Of a stretch of DNA of 64,000 bases, positions 1 to 8,725 are shown piece by piece. The stretch's first letter is position 1. Every line of letters starts with the position of its first letter. The DNA is from Streptomyces niger (GTDB taxonomy: Bacteria; Actinomycetota; Actinomycetes; Streptomycetales; Streptomycetaceae), in NCBI RefSeq assembly GCF_000718305.1, contig NZ_JOFQ01000003.1:372001-436000 (forward strand). Reading direction: 5' to 3'. The position numbers and the translations under genes were made by a program. The notes below the pieces were generated by a model, which searched no databases, was not told the DNA's origin, and worked only from the letters and a program-made list of their open reading frames with translations.

Positions 1-325
1 CGCTCCACCAGGTGAGGTGCAGGGAGCGGCGGTTACGGGTGTCGAAGACGGCGACGTAGTGTTCGCCGGCCCGGAGGGGGTCCTGCTCCGCGAGGTACGC
101 GACGAAGGTGCGGACGTCCGCCGCCGCGTCCGAGGCGGCCGTCCCGTCCAGGGCCGCCGTGATGAGCGGCAGGCGGTCGAGCAGGGTTCGGTCGGGGTGG
201 TCCAGGCAGAGGCCGGCGGCGCGGCGGAGCACCGCGTGGTCGTGCGGGTCGGGGTGGTGGGCGTCGGGCTGCCCCTGCGGTGCCGTGCGCCGGCGGAGAG
301 CGGCGGCGATGCGCGGTGTTTTCAT
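1..325 (-). CDS. narJ: NarJ, nitrate reductase assembly chaperone (partial, 3' end off window)
   Basis: This is the N-terminal part of the dedicated chaperone that inserts the molybdenum cofactor into NarG and holds NarGH before membrane anchoring. The visible product starts MKTPRIAAALRRR and contains a leucine-rich helical region and the family signature YVAVFDTRNRRSLHLTWW (compare the FD.R...LYLTYY motif of NarJ/TorD-type chaperones). The ATG at 325-323 overlaps the TGA of narH (ATGA), so it is translationally coupled. The rest of narJ, and presumably narI, lie beyond the left edge. The family is assigned from the motif and the gene order; only about 108 residues are visible. Confidence 0.85.
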   Translation of the reverse strand, partial: MKTPRIAAALRRRTAPQGQPDAHHPDPHDHAVLRRAAGLCLDHPDRTLLDRLPLITAALDGTAASDAAADVRTFVAYLAEQDPLRAGEHYVAVFDTRNRRSLHLTWWS

Positions 326-2025
326 CGCTCCCCCGTATGTGTGTCGTCGGTCGTGTCGCGCTCCGGGCGGGGCGGGAAGAGTCCGGCGGGCCGGCCGTTG
401 CCGTCCCAGTTCAGGAGGTTGACCCGGGCGCCGGGCCCGGCGGCGTCGGCGGGCCGGTCGTCGGTGGCGCGGGAGCGCAGTGCGTGGAAGTTCTCCACGG
501 CGGCCGGCGCCGGTCGGCCGGACGCCTCGCCGAACGGGCCCGAACCGTGGCCGCCTCCCATGCCGGGCCCGCCCTCGAAGTCCAGGCTGCACCCGCCGAG
601 GGCCGACTCCTCCAACGCCTCCGCCGCCCCCACCGCGGCGGTCGGGATGACGTACCGGTCCTCGTACTTGGCCAACGCGAGCAGCCGGTACATGTCGTCG
701 AGCTGCTCGGTGGTCATGCCGACCGACGCGGCGATGGCGGGGTCCGGCGCGTCGCCGAGGTTGAGGCGGCGCCGGTGGGCCCGCATGGCGGCCAGTCTGC
801 GCAGGGCGGCGTCGACCGGTGCGGTGTCCCCTGCGGTGAACAGTTCGGCGAGGTAGGCGACCGGGATGCGGAGCGTTTCGATGGCGCCGAAGAGGTTCTG
901 CTCGTCCTCCCCGTCGTGGCCGGTGGCGGTCAGCGACTCCACCACCGGGGAGAGCGGCGGGACGTACCAGACCATCGGCATGGTGCGGTACTCGGGATGC
1001 AGTGGCAGCGCGACGCGGTGGGTGGCGATCAGGTCGTACACCGGGGAGCGGCGGGCGGCGTCCAGCCAGGCGAGCGGGATGCCGGCGCGTTCGGCGGCGT
1101 CGGCGACGGCCGGATCGTGCGGGTCGAGGAAGAGCCGCAACTGGGCCTCGTACAGGTCCTGTTCCTTCGGGGTGGCGGCGGCCTCCCGCACCCGGTCGGC
1201 GTCGTACAGCAGCACGCCGAGGTTGCGCAGCCGGCCGACGCAGGTCTCGGAGCAGACGGTGGGCAGTCCGGCTTCGACGCGCGGGTAGCAGAAGGTGCAC
1301 TTCTCGGCCTTGCCGGTGCGGTGGTTGAAGTAGATCTTCTTGTACGGGCAGCCGGTCACACACATTCGCCAGCCGCGGCAGCGGTCCTGGTCGACGAGGA
1401 CGATGCCGTCCTCCGCCCGCTTGTAGAGCGCGCCGGACGGGCAGGTGGCCACGCACGAGGGGTTCAGGCAGTGCTCGCAGATGCGCGGCAGGTAGAACAT
1501 GAAGGCCTGCTCGAACTCCAGCCGCACCTGCTCCGACATCCGCGCCAGTACGGGGTCGTCGGGGCCGTGCTGGGGCATGCCGCCGAGGTTGTCGTCCCAG
1601 TTCGCGGACCACGGGACGGTGTCCATCCGTTCCCCGCTGATCAGGGAGCGGGGCGCCGCCACGGGGAAGTCGTCGCCGGTCGGCGCCTCGGTGAGGGTGC
1701 GGTAGTCGTACGTCCACGGCTCGTAGTAGTCGCGGATGTTCGGCAGCACGGGGTTGGCGAAGATCGAGACCAGGCGGCGGAGGCGGCCGCCGGAGCGGGG
1801 CCGCAGCCGGCCGCGGCGGGTCAGCTCCCAGCCGCCGCGCCAGCGCTCCTGGTCCTCGTGGCGGCGCGGGTAGCCCTGCCCCGGGCGGGTCTCGACGTTG
1901 TTGAACCAGGCGTACTCCACGCCGGCCCGGTTGGTCCAGGTCTGTTTGCAGGTCACCGAGCAGGTGTGGCAGCCGATGCACTTGTCGAGGTTCATCACCA
2001 TGGCGATCTGGGCCATGACCCGCAT
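322..2025 (-). CDS. narH: Respiratory nitrate reductase beta subunit NarH
   Basis: NarH is the iron-sulfur electron-transfer subunit between the cytochrome b subunit NarI and the catalytic NarG. The 567-residue product has the expected cysteine clusters: CIGCHTCSVTC near the N-terminus, then CEHCLNPSCVATCP, CRGWRMCVTGCP (the Trp replacing a Cys is typical of the 3Fe-4S site) and CTFC...CSETC. A NarH C-terminal domain follows. The ATG at 2025-2023 overlaps the narG stop, and the narH stop overlaps narJ, so the three genes are one coupled operon. The first residues MRVMAQIAMVMNLDKC match Streptomyces NarH starts; a start at the second Met would make little difference. Confidence 0.97.
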   Translation of the reverse strand: MRVMAQIAMVMNLDKCIGCHTCSVTCKQTWTNRAGVEYAWFNNVETRPGQGYPRRHEDQERWRGGWELTRRGRLRPRSGGRLRRLVSIFANPVLPNIRDYYEPWTYDYRTLTEAPTGDDFPVAAPRSLISGERMDTVPWSANWDDNLGGMPQHGPDDPVLARMSEQVRLEFEQAFMFYLPRICEHCLNPSCVATCPSGALYKRAEDGIVLVDQDRCRGWRMCVTGCPYKKIYFNHRTGKAEKCTFCYPRVEAGLPTVCSETCVGRLRNLGVLLYDADRVREAAATPKEQDLYEAQLRLFLDPHDPAVADAAERAGIPLAWLDAARRSPVYDLIATHRVALPLHPEYRTMPMVWYVPPLSPVVESLTATGHDGEDEQNLFGAIETLRIPVAYLAELFTAGDTAPVDAALRRLAAMRAHRRRLNLGDAPDPAIAASVGMTTEQLDDMYRLLALAKYEDRYVIPTAAVGAAEALEESALGGCSLDFEGGPGMGGGHGSGPFGEASGRPAPAAVENFHALRSRATDDRPADAAGPGARVNLLNWDGNGRPAGLFPPRPERDTTDDTHTGER

Positions 2026-5000
2026 CAGTAACGCACCTCCTGGGAGCGGCGGCGGATCACGGTGACCTCGTCGCGCTGGTTGCCCGTGGGGCCGAAGTAG
2101 TTGAAGGCGAAGGAGAGCTGGGCGTAGCCGCCGATGAGGTGGGTGGGTTTGAGGAGCACCCGGGTCAGGGAGTTGTGGGTGCCGCCGCGCCGGCCGGTGG
2201 CCTCGCTGCGAGGGACGGCGACGGTGCGGTCCTGGGCGTGGTGGACGTAGACGGTGCCGGTGGGCATGCGGTGGGAGACGACGGCGCGGGCGACGAGGAC
2301 GCCGTTGCGGTTGACGGCCTCGATCCAGTCGTTGTCGGCCACGCCGATGGCCTGGGCGTCGGCGGGGCTGATCCAGAGGAGCTGGCCGCCGCGGGAGAGC
2401 GCCTGCATGAGCAGGTTGTCCTGGTACTCGGAGTGGATGGACCACTTGTTGTGCGGGGTTAGGTAACGCACCGTCACCTCGCGGCCACCGTCGGGGCCGA
2501 GCCGTGGTTCGCCGAAGAGGCGGTGGATGTCCAGCGGCGGCCGGTACAGCGGCAGGGCCTCGCCCAGTTCGTGGATCCAGTCGTGGTCGAGGTAGAAGTG
2601 CTGGCGCCCGGTGAGGGTGTGCCAGGGCTTGCCGTACTCGGTGTTGAGGGTGAACGGGCTGTAGCGCCGGCCGCCGGACTCCACGCCGGACCACTCGGGG
2701 CTGGTGAGGCTCTGCTGCGGCTGCACTCCGGTGTCGGCGAAGCGGATCCGCCGCTCCCGCTCGCCCTGCCCCAGCTCCGCGATGCCGGGGCTGCCCACCC
2801 GCCGCGCGAGTGTGCGGAAGCCCTGGTCGGCGAGGCGGCCGTTGGTGGTGGCGGAGAGCGCGAGGACCGCCTCGCACATCTTCTCCGCGGTGTCGAGGAG
2901 CGGCCGGCCGTCGGCGGGGCCGCCGCGCGCCGTGCCGCATCGCCGGGCGAGTTCGGCCAGTTCCTCGCCGACCTCGTAGGTGAGGCCCTTGGCGGTGAGT
3001 CCCTTGGCGTCGGCGAGCGGCCCGAGGGTACGCATCCGGTCGGCGACGGCACCGTAGTCGCGCTCGACGACGGTGAGCGCGGGCATCGTCCGGCCCGGCA
3101 CCGGCGTGGTGCCCTCGGTCCGCCAGTCGTGGTCGGCGCCCAGTGGGTCGCCCAGTTCGGTGGGGGTGTCGTGCTGGTGCGGGGTGGCGACCACGTCGCG
3201 GCGTACGCCGAGGTGCCGGGCGGCGAGCGCGGAGAACGCCTCGGCCAGCGCCTGGAAGGTGTCGTGGTCGGTGCGGGCCTGCCAGGGCGGATCGATGGCC
3301 GGGTTGAAGGAGTGCACGAAGGGGTGCATGTCGGTGGTGGAGAGGTCGTGTTTCTCGTACCAGGTGGCGGCCGGGAACACCACGTCGGACAGCAGGGCCG
3401 TCGACGTCATCCGGAAGTCCAGGTTGACCAGCAGGTCGAGCTTGCCCTCGGGGGCTTCGGGGCGCCATCGCACGTCGCGTGGGCGAGCGTCCTCGGGAGC
3501 CTGCTGGGCGCGGAGGTTGGCGTGCGTGCCGAGCAGGTGGCGCTGGAAGTACTCGGCTCCCTTGGCGGAGGAGCCGAGCAGGTTGGACCGCCAAGTGAGC
3601 AGGATGCGCGGCCAGTTGGCGGGGTCGTCGGGGTCCTCGCAGGCGAACCCGAGGCGGCCGGCGGCCAGTTCGGCGGCGATGTGTGCGCCCGGGTCGCGGT
3701 CCCCGTCCGCGGCGGCCTCGTCGGCGAGGTCGAGCGAGTTGCGGTCGAAGGTGGGGTACGAGGGCATCCAGCCCATCCGCGCCGAGCGGGCCAGCACGTC
3801 CACCGCCGACATCCCGGCGAACCGCCCCTCCCCCAGCGGGGACGCCAGCGCATCGGCGCGGAACGGGTCGTAGCGCCACTGGTCGGTGTGGAGGAAGAAG
3901 AAGCCGGTGCCGATCATCTGGCGGGGCGGGCGCTGCCAGTCGGCGGCGCCGGCCAGCGCGGTCCAGCCGGTGAGCGGCCGACACTTCTCCTGGCCGACGT
4001 AGTGTGCCCAGCCGCCGCCGTTGCGGCCCTGACAGCCGGTGAGCAGCAGCAGGGTCAGGAAGGTGCGGTAGATGGTCTCGGAGTGGAACCAGTGGTTGGT
4101 CCCCGCGCCCATCAGGATCATGCACCGGCCGTGGGTGCGTTCCGCGGTCCGCGCGAACTCCCGGGCGATGCGCACCACGGCGGCCGCCGGTACTGAGGTC
4201 AGCGCCTCCTGCCAGGCGGGGGTGCCCGGGCTCGCCGCGTCCTCGTAACCCGTCGGCCACTCCCCCGGCAGCCCGTCCCGGCCCACGCCGTAGCCGGCGA
4301 GCAGCAGGTCGAAAACCGTGGTGACCAGCGGCCCGTCGGGGGTCAGGCGGCGCGCCGGTACGCCGCGTCGCAGTACGTCCCCCGTGCCGTCCGCGGTGTC
4401 GAAGCGCGGCAGCAGCACTTCGACGCCGTCCGCCGCCGCGTCCTCGTGCAGTGTCAACCGGGGCACCACCTCGCCCAGTTCCAGGTTCCACCGGCCGTCC
4501 TCCCCCGACCAGCGGTCGGCCACCGTCCCGTCCGGCACGACCGGGCGCCCGGTGGCATCGTCCAGCAGCACCGTGCGCCACTCGGCGCGCTCGGCCGTGG
4601 CGTCCGCGCCGCCCAGCTCCGAGGCGCGCAGGAAGCGGCCCGGTACGTACGCGCCGTCCCGCTCCCGCAACGTCACCAGGAACGGCAGGTCGGTGAAGCG
4701 GCGGACGTAGTCGGTGAAGTACGGCACCTGCCGCTCGACGAAGCACTCGCGCAGGATCACGTGCCCCATCGCGAAGGCCAGCGCGCCGTCGGTGCCGGGG
4801 TGCGGGTGCAGCCACTCGTCGGCGAACTTGGCGTTGTCGGCGTAGTCCGGCGCGACGACCACGACCTTCTGGCCGTTGTACCGTGCCTCGGCCATCCAGT
4901 GGGCGTCCGGCGTGCGGGTGACCGGCACGTTCGAGCCCCACATCAGCAGGTACGCGGCGTCCCACCAGTCGCCCGACTCGGGTACGTCGGTCTGGTCACC

Positions 5001-5741
5001 GAACACCTGCGGCGAGGCCACCGGCAGATCCGCGTACCAGTCGTAGAACGACAGCATCTGACCGCCGATCAGCGACACGAAGCGGGCGCCCGCCGCGTGC
5101 GAGACGATCGACATGGCCGGGATCGGCGAGAAACCCGCGATCCGGTCCGGGCCGTGCTCGCGGATGGTGTGCACATGGGCCGCGGCGACCATCTCCAGCG
5201 TCTCCGCCCAGGTCGACCGCGCCATCCCGCCCTTGCCGCGGGCCTGCTGGTAGCGGCGCCGCCGCTCCGGGTCGCCGACCACGTCCGCCCAGGCCAGCAC
5301 CGGATCGCCGAGCCGTTGCCGGGCCTCCCGGTACATCTCGGCCAGCACCCCGCGCACGTACGGGTAGCGCACGCGCGTGGGCGAGTAGGTGTACCAGGAG
5401 AAGGCCGCACCCCGCGGGCAGCCGCGCGGCTCGTACTCGGGGCGGTCGGGCCCCGCGCTGGGGTAGTCGGTCTCCTGGGTCTCCCAGGTGATGATCCCGT
5501 CCTTGACGTACACCCGCCAGCTGCACGAGCCGGTGCAGTTCACGCCGTGCGTGGACCGCACCACCTTGTCGTGCGCCCAACGGTCCCGGTAGAAGACGTC
5601 CCCGTCCCGGCCGCCCTTCAGGTGCACCGCGCCGAGATCCCGCGTGTACTCACCCCGGCTGAAGAACCCGCCGAGGCGCAGCAGCGCGTCGGCCGCTCCG
5701 CCCGTCGGCGCGGGGCCCCCGGTCGTCACCGCGTCGCTCAT
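2025..5741 (-). CDS. narG: Respiratory nitrate reductase alpha subunit NarG
   Basis: NarG is the Mo-bis-MGD catalytic subunit that reduces nitrate to nitrite at the inner face of the membrane. The product is 1238 residues, the usual size. Near residue 50 it has the N-terminal 4Fe-4S motif with a His ligand, HGVNCTGSC, followed by RGCPRGAAFSWYTYSP; the active-site region GSNVPVTRTPDAHW is intact. The ATG at 5741-5739 is preferred to an in-frame ATG 48 bases upstream because a strong GAGGAGGGG ribosome binding site lies directly before it. The order narG-narH-narJ is that of the nar operons of Streptomyces. No narK-type nitrate transporter is present in this window. Confidence 0.97.
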   Translation of the reverse strand: MSDAVTTGGPAPTGGAADALLRLGGFFSRGEYTRDLGAVHLKGGRDGDVFYRDRWAHDKVVRSTHGVNCTGSCSWRVYVKDGIITWETQETDYPSAGPDRPEYEPRGCPRGAAFSWYTYSPTRVRYPYVRGVLAEMYREARQRLGDPVLAWADVVGDPERRRRYQQARGKGGMARSTWAETLEMVAAAHVHTIREHGPDRIAGFSPIPAMSIVSHAAGARFVSLIGGQMLSFYDWYADLPVASPQVFGDQTDVPESGDWWDAAYLLMWGSNVPVTRTPDAHWMAEARYNGQKVVVVAPDYADNAKFADEWLHPHPGTDGALAFAMGHVILRECFVERQVPYFTDYVRRFTDLPFLVTLRERDGAYVPGRFLRASELGGADATAERAEWRTVLLDDATGRPVVPDGTVADRWSGEDGRWNLELGEVVPRLTLHEDAAADGVEVLLPRFDTADGTGDVLRRGVPARRLTPDGPLVTTVFDLLLAGYGVGRDGLPGEWPTGYEDAASPGTPAWQEALTSVPAAAVVRIAREFARTAERTHGRCMILMGAGTNHWFHSETIYRTFLTLLLLTGCQGRNGGGWAHYVGQEKCRPLTGWTALAGAADWQRPPRQMIGTGFFFLHTDQWRYDPFRADALASPLGEGRFAGMSAVDVLARSARMGWMPSYPTFDRNSLDLADEAAADGDRDPGAHIAAELAAGRLGFACEDPDDPANWPRILLTWRSNLLGSSAKGAEYFQRHLLGTHANLRAQQAPEDARPRDVRWRPEAPEGKLDLLVNLDFRMTSTALLSDVVFPAATWYEKHDLSTTDMHPFVHSFNPAIDPPWQARTDHDTFQALAEAFSALAARHLGVRRDVVATPHQHDTPTELGDPLGADHDWRTEGTTPVPGRTMPALTVVERDYGAVADRMRTLGPLADAKGLTAKGLTYEVGEELAELARRCGTARGGPADGRPLLDTAEKMCEAVLALSATTNGRLADQGFRTLARRVGSPGIAELGQGERERRIRFADTGVQPQQSLTSPEWSGVESGGRRYSPFTLNTEYGKPWHTLTGRQHFYLDHDWIHELGEALPLYRPPLDIHRLFGEPRLGPDGGREVTVRYLTPHNKWSIHSEYQDNLLMQALSRGGQLLWISPADAQAIGVADNDWIEAVNRNGVLVARAVVSHRMPTGTVYVHHAQDRTVAVPRSEATGRRGGTHNSLTRVLLKPTHLIGGYAQLSFAFNYFGPTGNQRDEVTVIRRRSQEVRY

Positions 5742-6078
5742 CGCCCCTCCTCGCCACCGGGACGCGGGGCGCCGCCCACCGGCGGACATCTGCGGACATG
5801 AACTGTAAAGCCACCATGGCTGCCCAAAGGTTAGTCCGCCCGCCTCCCACCGTCACCGGGACCACGCCGCACGTCTCCGCCAATACCGGCACGCACGTTC
5901 CCTTCATGGGCGGAGGAGCACGCCGACCTCTTCCGGTGAGCCCGGCCCCGGCGCTCTTCCCCGTGCCGTGACCGCCGCTCCCCCATTGCCCGGCGGGCCC
6001 TGTGCCACAGGCGCCGATCCCGGCCACCAGGAGCACCGGCACACCGGCACGTGTCAGTCGCTGCTGTTTGCTGAGCAT
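5650..6078 (-). pseudogene. Possible small lipoprotein or decayed lipoprotein gene upstream of narG
   Basis: An ATG at 6078 follows an excellent ribosome binding site (AGAGGGGAGAC) and opens a reading frame starting MLSKQQRLTRAGVPVLLVAG with a lipobox-like GIGAC near residue 26. This looks like a lipoprotein signal peptide. Beyond about residue 40 the frame loses convincing coding character and runs 92 bases into narG in another frame. It could be a short lipoprotein, a decayed gene whose downstream part was lost, or a chance frame in the narG leader. I do not recognise any family. Confidence 0.3.
5782..5799. repeat. Direct repeat upstream of narG
   Basis: The octamer GCGGACAT occurs twice with a 10-bp period (5782-5789 and 5792-5799), about 45 bp upstream of the narG start. 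One helical turn between copies is the spacing expected of a dimeric regulator binding one face of the DNA, but no matching regulator is known to me. Confidence 0.3.
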
Positions 6079-6175
6079 GTCTCCCCTCTGCGGCCGCTCG
6101 GCGTGACCAGCCCCGGCAGGCCGGCCGGGCACCGCAAGCAATTTCACTGCACATCTATTGAGCTATGCTGAAGAA

Positions 6176-6682
6176 ATGTCCTCCGGCGAAGAGCTCGATC
6201 ACGCGGCCGTCGAACTGCGCAACAGTCTGATGCGCGTCGCGCGGCGCCTCCGGGCGCAGCGTCCGCCCGGTGAGCTGACGCTCGGCGCGATGGCCGTACT
6301 GGGCCGGCTGGATCGCGACGGGCCGGCCACCGCGAGCGAACTGGCGGCCGCGGAGCGCGTCACCCCGCAGTCGATGGCGCGCCCGGTGGCCAGGCTCGTG
6401 GACATGGGGCTGGTCGAGCGGCGCCCCGACCCGGCCGACGGGCGGCAGACGCTGCTGCACCCGACCGAGCGGGGCCTGGAGTTCCTCCGGGCCGACCGGG
6501 AGCGCCGGGACGTCTGGCTGGCCCGCGCGATGGCGACGCACCTCAACGATGTGGAACGCGATCTGCTCCGGCTCACCACCCGCCTGCTGGACCGGCTGGC
6601 CACCGCCCCCGACGAGCCCGGCCCCGCGCCCCCGGACGGGGCGACGGCCGCCCCCGTACCCCCCACTCCCCCGCGCCCGTAG
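6176..6682 (+). CDS. MarR family transcriptional regulator
   Basis: A winged-helix repressor of the MarR family, about 168 residues. The helix-turn-helix is ATASELAAAERVTPQSMARPVARL and the wing is the typical LVERRPDPADGRQTLLHPTERG with the conserved DxR. MarR proteins are dimeric repressors of adjacent efflux or catabolic genes, released by phenolic or other ligands. The ATG at 6176 is preferred; a TTG 18 bases upstream is in frame. The downstream MFS gene starts 14 bases after the stop, so this is a two-gene regulator-efflux operon. The C-terminal tail after residue 145 is proline-rich and probably disordered. Confidence 0.9.
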   Translation: MSSGEELDHAAVELRNSLMRVARRLRAQRPPGELTLGAMAVLGRLDRDGPATASELAAAERVTPQSMARPVARLVDMGLVERRPDPADGRQTLLHPTERGLEFLRADRERRDVWLARAMATHLNDVERDLLRLTTRLLDRLATAPDEPGPAPPDGATAAPVPPTPPRP

Positions 6683-6695
6683 AAGGACCGCTCCG

Positions 6696-8186
6696 GTGCC
6701 CCCCTCCAGTGAGAACTCCCCCGCTCTCCGCCCCTCGGGCGACGAGATGGCCAGCACTGCTGAAGATCAGATCGATCGGCGCGCGGACACCGCCGTGCCC
6801 GAGGCCCGGCCGCAGCTGCCGCAGCGCATGGTCGGCCCCATCGCCTTCGGCACGATCCTCCAGCCGCTGAACTCCTCGATGATCGCGGTGGCGCTGGTCG
6901 GCATCCAGGCGCACTTCGGGGCCGGGCCCGCCACCGCGTGGCTGGTCTCCGGGCTCTACCTCGCCACCGCCGTGGCCGCCCCCGCCGCCGGCCGGCTGGC
7001 CGACACTCTGGGACCGCGCAAGGTGTCCCTCGCCGGGCTGGCGCTGGTCGCGCTCGCCTCGCTCGTCGCGCCCTTCGCCCCGTCCGTGGGCGTGCTGGTC
7101 GCCTGCCGCGTCGTCATCGGCATCGGTACGGCCGCGCAGTACCCGTGCGGGCTGGCGATGGTCCGCCGTGCGGCCGACCGGATGCGGGCGGACTCGCACA
7201 ACGCGCTGGCGGCGCTCACGGTCTGCTCGCAGGTCATGGTCGCGCTCGGCCCGACGCTGGGCGGCGTGCTGGTGGGCGGCTTCGGCTGGTCCGGCATCTT
7301 CTGGGCCAACGTGCCGCTCACGGTGGTCGGCGCGACCGCCATCCTCCTGTGGGCCCCCGCCGACCCGGTGCGCGAGTCCAGCGCGCTGCGCCGGACCCTG
7401 GCCGAGCTGGACCTGCCCGGCATGCTGCTCTTCGTGGCCGCCATGGGCCTGCTCATGTACTGGCTGCTGTCCCTCGCGCAGACGCCGTTCTGGTGGGCGC
7501 TGGGCGGCGCGGTGGTCGCCGGGCTGTGCACGGTGTGGCGGTCGCTGCGGGCGCCGGTGCCGTTCCTGGACCTGCGGCTGCTCTCGAACCGCGCCCTGTC
7601 CTTCACCTACGTACGCACGATCGCCACCTACACCGCGTACTACGGCATCTTCTACGGCCTGCCGCAGTGGTTGGAGGAGTCCCGCGACCTGGGCGCTTCG
7701 GGGGCCGGCCTGGTCATGCTGCCGCTGGCGCTGATGGGCATCGTCTCCACGCTCACCGCCACCCGGGTGCAGAAGCGGCGCGGGCCCGGCCCGCTGCTGC
7801 TCATCGGTTCGGTGGTGCTCGCGGTGGGCGGGCTGCTGCTGACGCTGCCCACGCACACCTCCCCGGTCTGGCTGCTGGTCCTGCTCTGCCTGGTGCTCGG
7901 CATCCCCAACGGCTACAACTCGATGGCGAACCAGAACGCCGTGTACGAGGCGGCGCCCGCCGCCCAGGCCGGTGCCGCGGGCGGGCTGTACCGCACGGCG
8001 CAGTACGTCGGCGCCAACCTCGCCGCCGCGATGCTCGCCCTGCTGATCGGCACCCACTCCACCGACGGCGGCCTGCACCACACCGGCCTGGCCATCGCCG
8101 CGATCAGCGGCTGCCTCGCCGTCGCCGCCCTGGGACGGCTGCGGAGCGGCCGGGCCCGGGGCCTCAGGACAGCTGCAGGCGCATGA
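6696..8186 (+). CDS. MFS transporter (drug efflux type)
   Basis: A 496-residue major facilitator with about 12-14 hydrophobic segments. The first loop has the MFS motif A region GRLADTLGPRKVSLAG and helix 1 carries LNSSMIAVAL, similar to drug:H+ antiporters. It is cotranscribed with the MarR regulator, which suggests efflux of a toxic compound that is the MarR ligand; the substrate cannot be read from the sequence. The GTG at 6696 is chosen because GAAGGA lies just upstream; an in-frame ATG at 6747 is the alternative. The 3' end overlaps the convergent acetyltransferase gene by 23 bases. Confidence 0.9.
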   Translation: MPPSSENSPALRPSGDEMASTAEDQIDRRADTAVPEARPQLPQRMVGPIAFGTILQPLNSSMIAVALVGIQAHFGAGPATAWLVSGLYLATAVAAPAAGRLADTLGPRKVSLAGLALVALASLVAPFAPSVGVLVACRVVIGIGTAAQYPCGLAMVRRAADRMRADSHNALAALTVCSQVMVALGPTLGGVLVGGFGWSGIFWANVPLTVVGATAILLWAPADPVRESSALRRTLAELDLPGMLLFVAAMGLLMYWLLSLAQTPFWWALGGAVVAGLCTVWRSLRAPVPFLDLRLLSNRALSFTYVRTIATYTAYYGIFYGLPQWLEESRDLGASGAGLVMLPLALMGIVSTLTATRVQKRRGPGPLLLIGSVVLAVGGLLLTLPTHTSPVWLLVLLCLVLGIPNGYNSMANQNAVYEAAPAAQAGAAGGLYRTAQYVGANLAAAMLALLIGTHSTDGGLHHTGLAIAAISGCLAVAALGRLRSGRARGLRTAAGA

Positions 8187-8712
8187 TCGTCAGGTCCAGC
8201 CAGCGGCCGAACTTGGTGCCGACCTCGCGTACGGTGCCGACGTTCTCGAAGCCGAAGCGTTCGTGCAGGCGGATCGAGGCGGTGTTGCCGGCCTCGATGT
8301 CGGCGATCATGACGTGATAGCCGGCCTGTCGCGCTGCGGCGATGAGGACGGTCAGCAGTTCGGTCCCGATGCCCAGGCCGTGCCGGTCCCCGCGGACGTA
8401 GACGGAGTTCTCCGCCGAGTGCCGGAAGCCCTCCAGCGGCCGCCAGGGGCAGTAGACCCCGAACCCCACGACCTCACCCGCGTACTCGGCGACGAACGCG
8501 GCGTCCTTCTCCAGGAACCCGGCGAACCAGGCCGCGCCCTCGGCGGGCGTCTGGGGCGTCTCGGTCCACAGCGCGGTCGACGTCGCGACGGCATCGTTGC
8601 GGATGGCGAGGACGGCCGCGAGGTCGTCGGGGTGCGCCGCGCGGACCCGTACCGCGGCCGGCGCCGCTTCCGCCTCCGCGACCGCCACCCCGGTCTCATA
8701 TATTGGATCCAT
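8164..8712 (-). CDS. GNAT acetyltransferase, phosphinothricin N-acetyltransferase-like
   Basis: A GNAT-fold N-acetyltransferase of about 182 residues, transferring acetyl from acetyl-CoA to an amine. It has the acetyl-CoA binding loop RGDRHGLGIGTELL and the core HVMIADIEAGNTASIRLHERFGFENVGTVREVG, the arrangement seen in PAT/bar and YncA-type enzymes that acetylate phosphinothricin, methionine sulfoximine or similar amino acids. The start MDPIYETG (ATG 8712-8710) overlaps the ATG of the divergent XRE regulator by two bases; an ATG at 8721 is an alternative. It is convergent with the MFS gene and overlaps it by 23 bases. Substrate specificity is inferred only from the subfamily. Confidence 0.88.
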   Translation of the reverse strand: MDPIYETGVAVAEAEAAPAAVRVRAAHPDDLAAVLAIRNDAVATSTALWTETPQTPAEGAAWFAGFLEKDAAFVAEYAGEVVGFGVYCPWRPLEGFRHSAENSVYVRGDRHGLGIGTELLTVLIAAARQAGYHVMIADIEAGNTASIRLHERFGFENVGTVREVGTKFGRWLDLTIMRLQLS

Positions 8713-8725
8713 GTCCAACATGATA
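8699..8725. promoter_or_regulatory. Overlapping divergent promoters and operator of the GNAT/XRE pair
   Basis: The inverted repeat TTGGA-TCCATG-TCCAA (8703-8718) contains the start codons of both divergent genes. A -10-like TATATT at 8699-8704 lies 6 bases before the rightward ATG, and TATCAT (8725-8720 on the minus strand) lies 7 bases before the leftward ATG. This fits leaderless transcription in both directions, with the XRE protein as the probable autoregulator. The promoters are inferred; the repeat is seen directly. Confidence 0.6.

Noticed and set aside
280..2031. Long open frame on the plus strand opposite narH (also one at 322-4965 minus that runs through narG in another frame)
   Set aside because: GC-rich codon bias leaves antisense and shifted frames open; the translations are low-complexity Gly/Arg/Ala/Val sequence while the opposite or alternative frame is a well-conserved nitrate reductase subunit.
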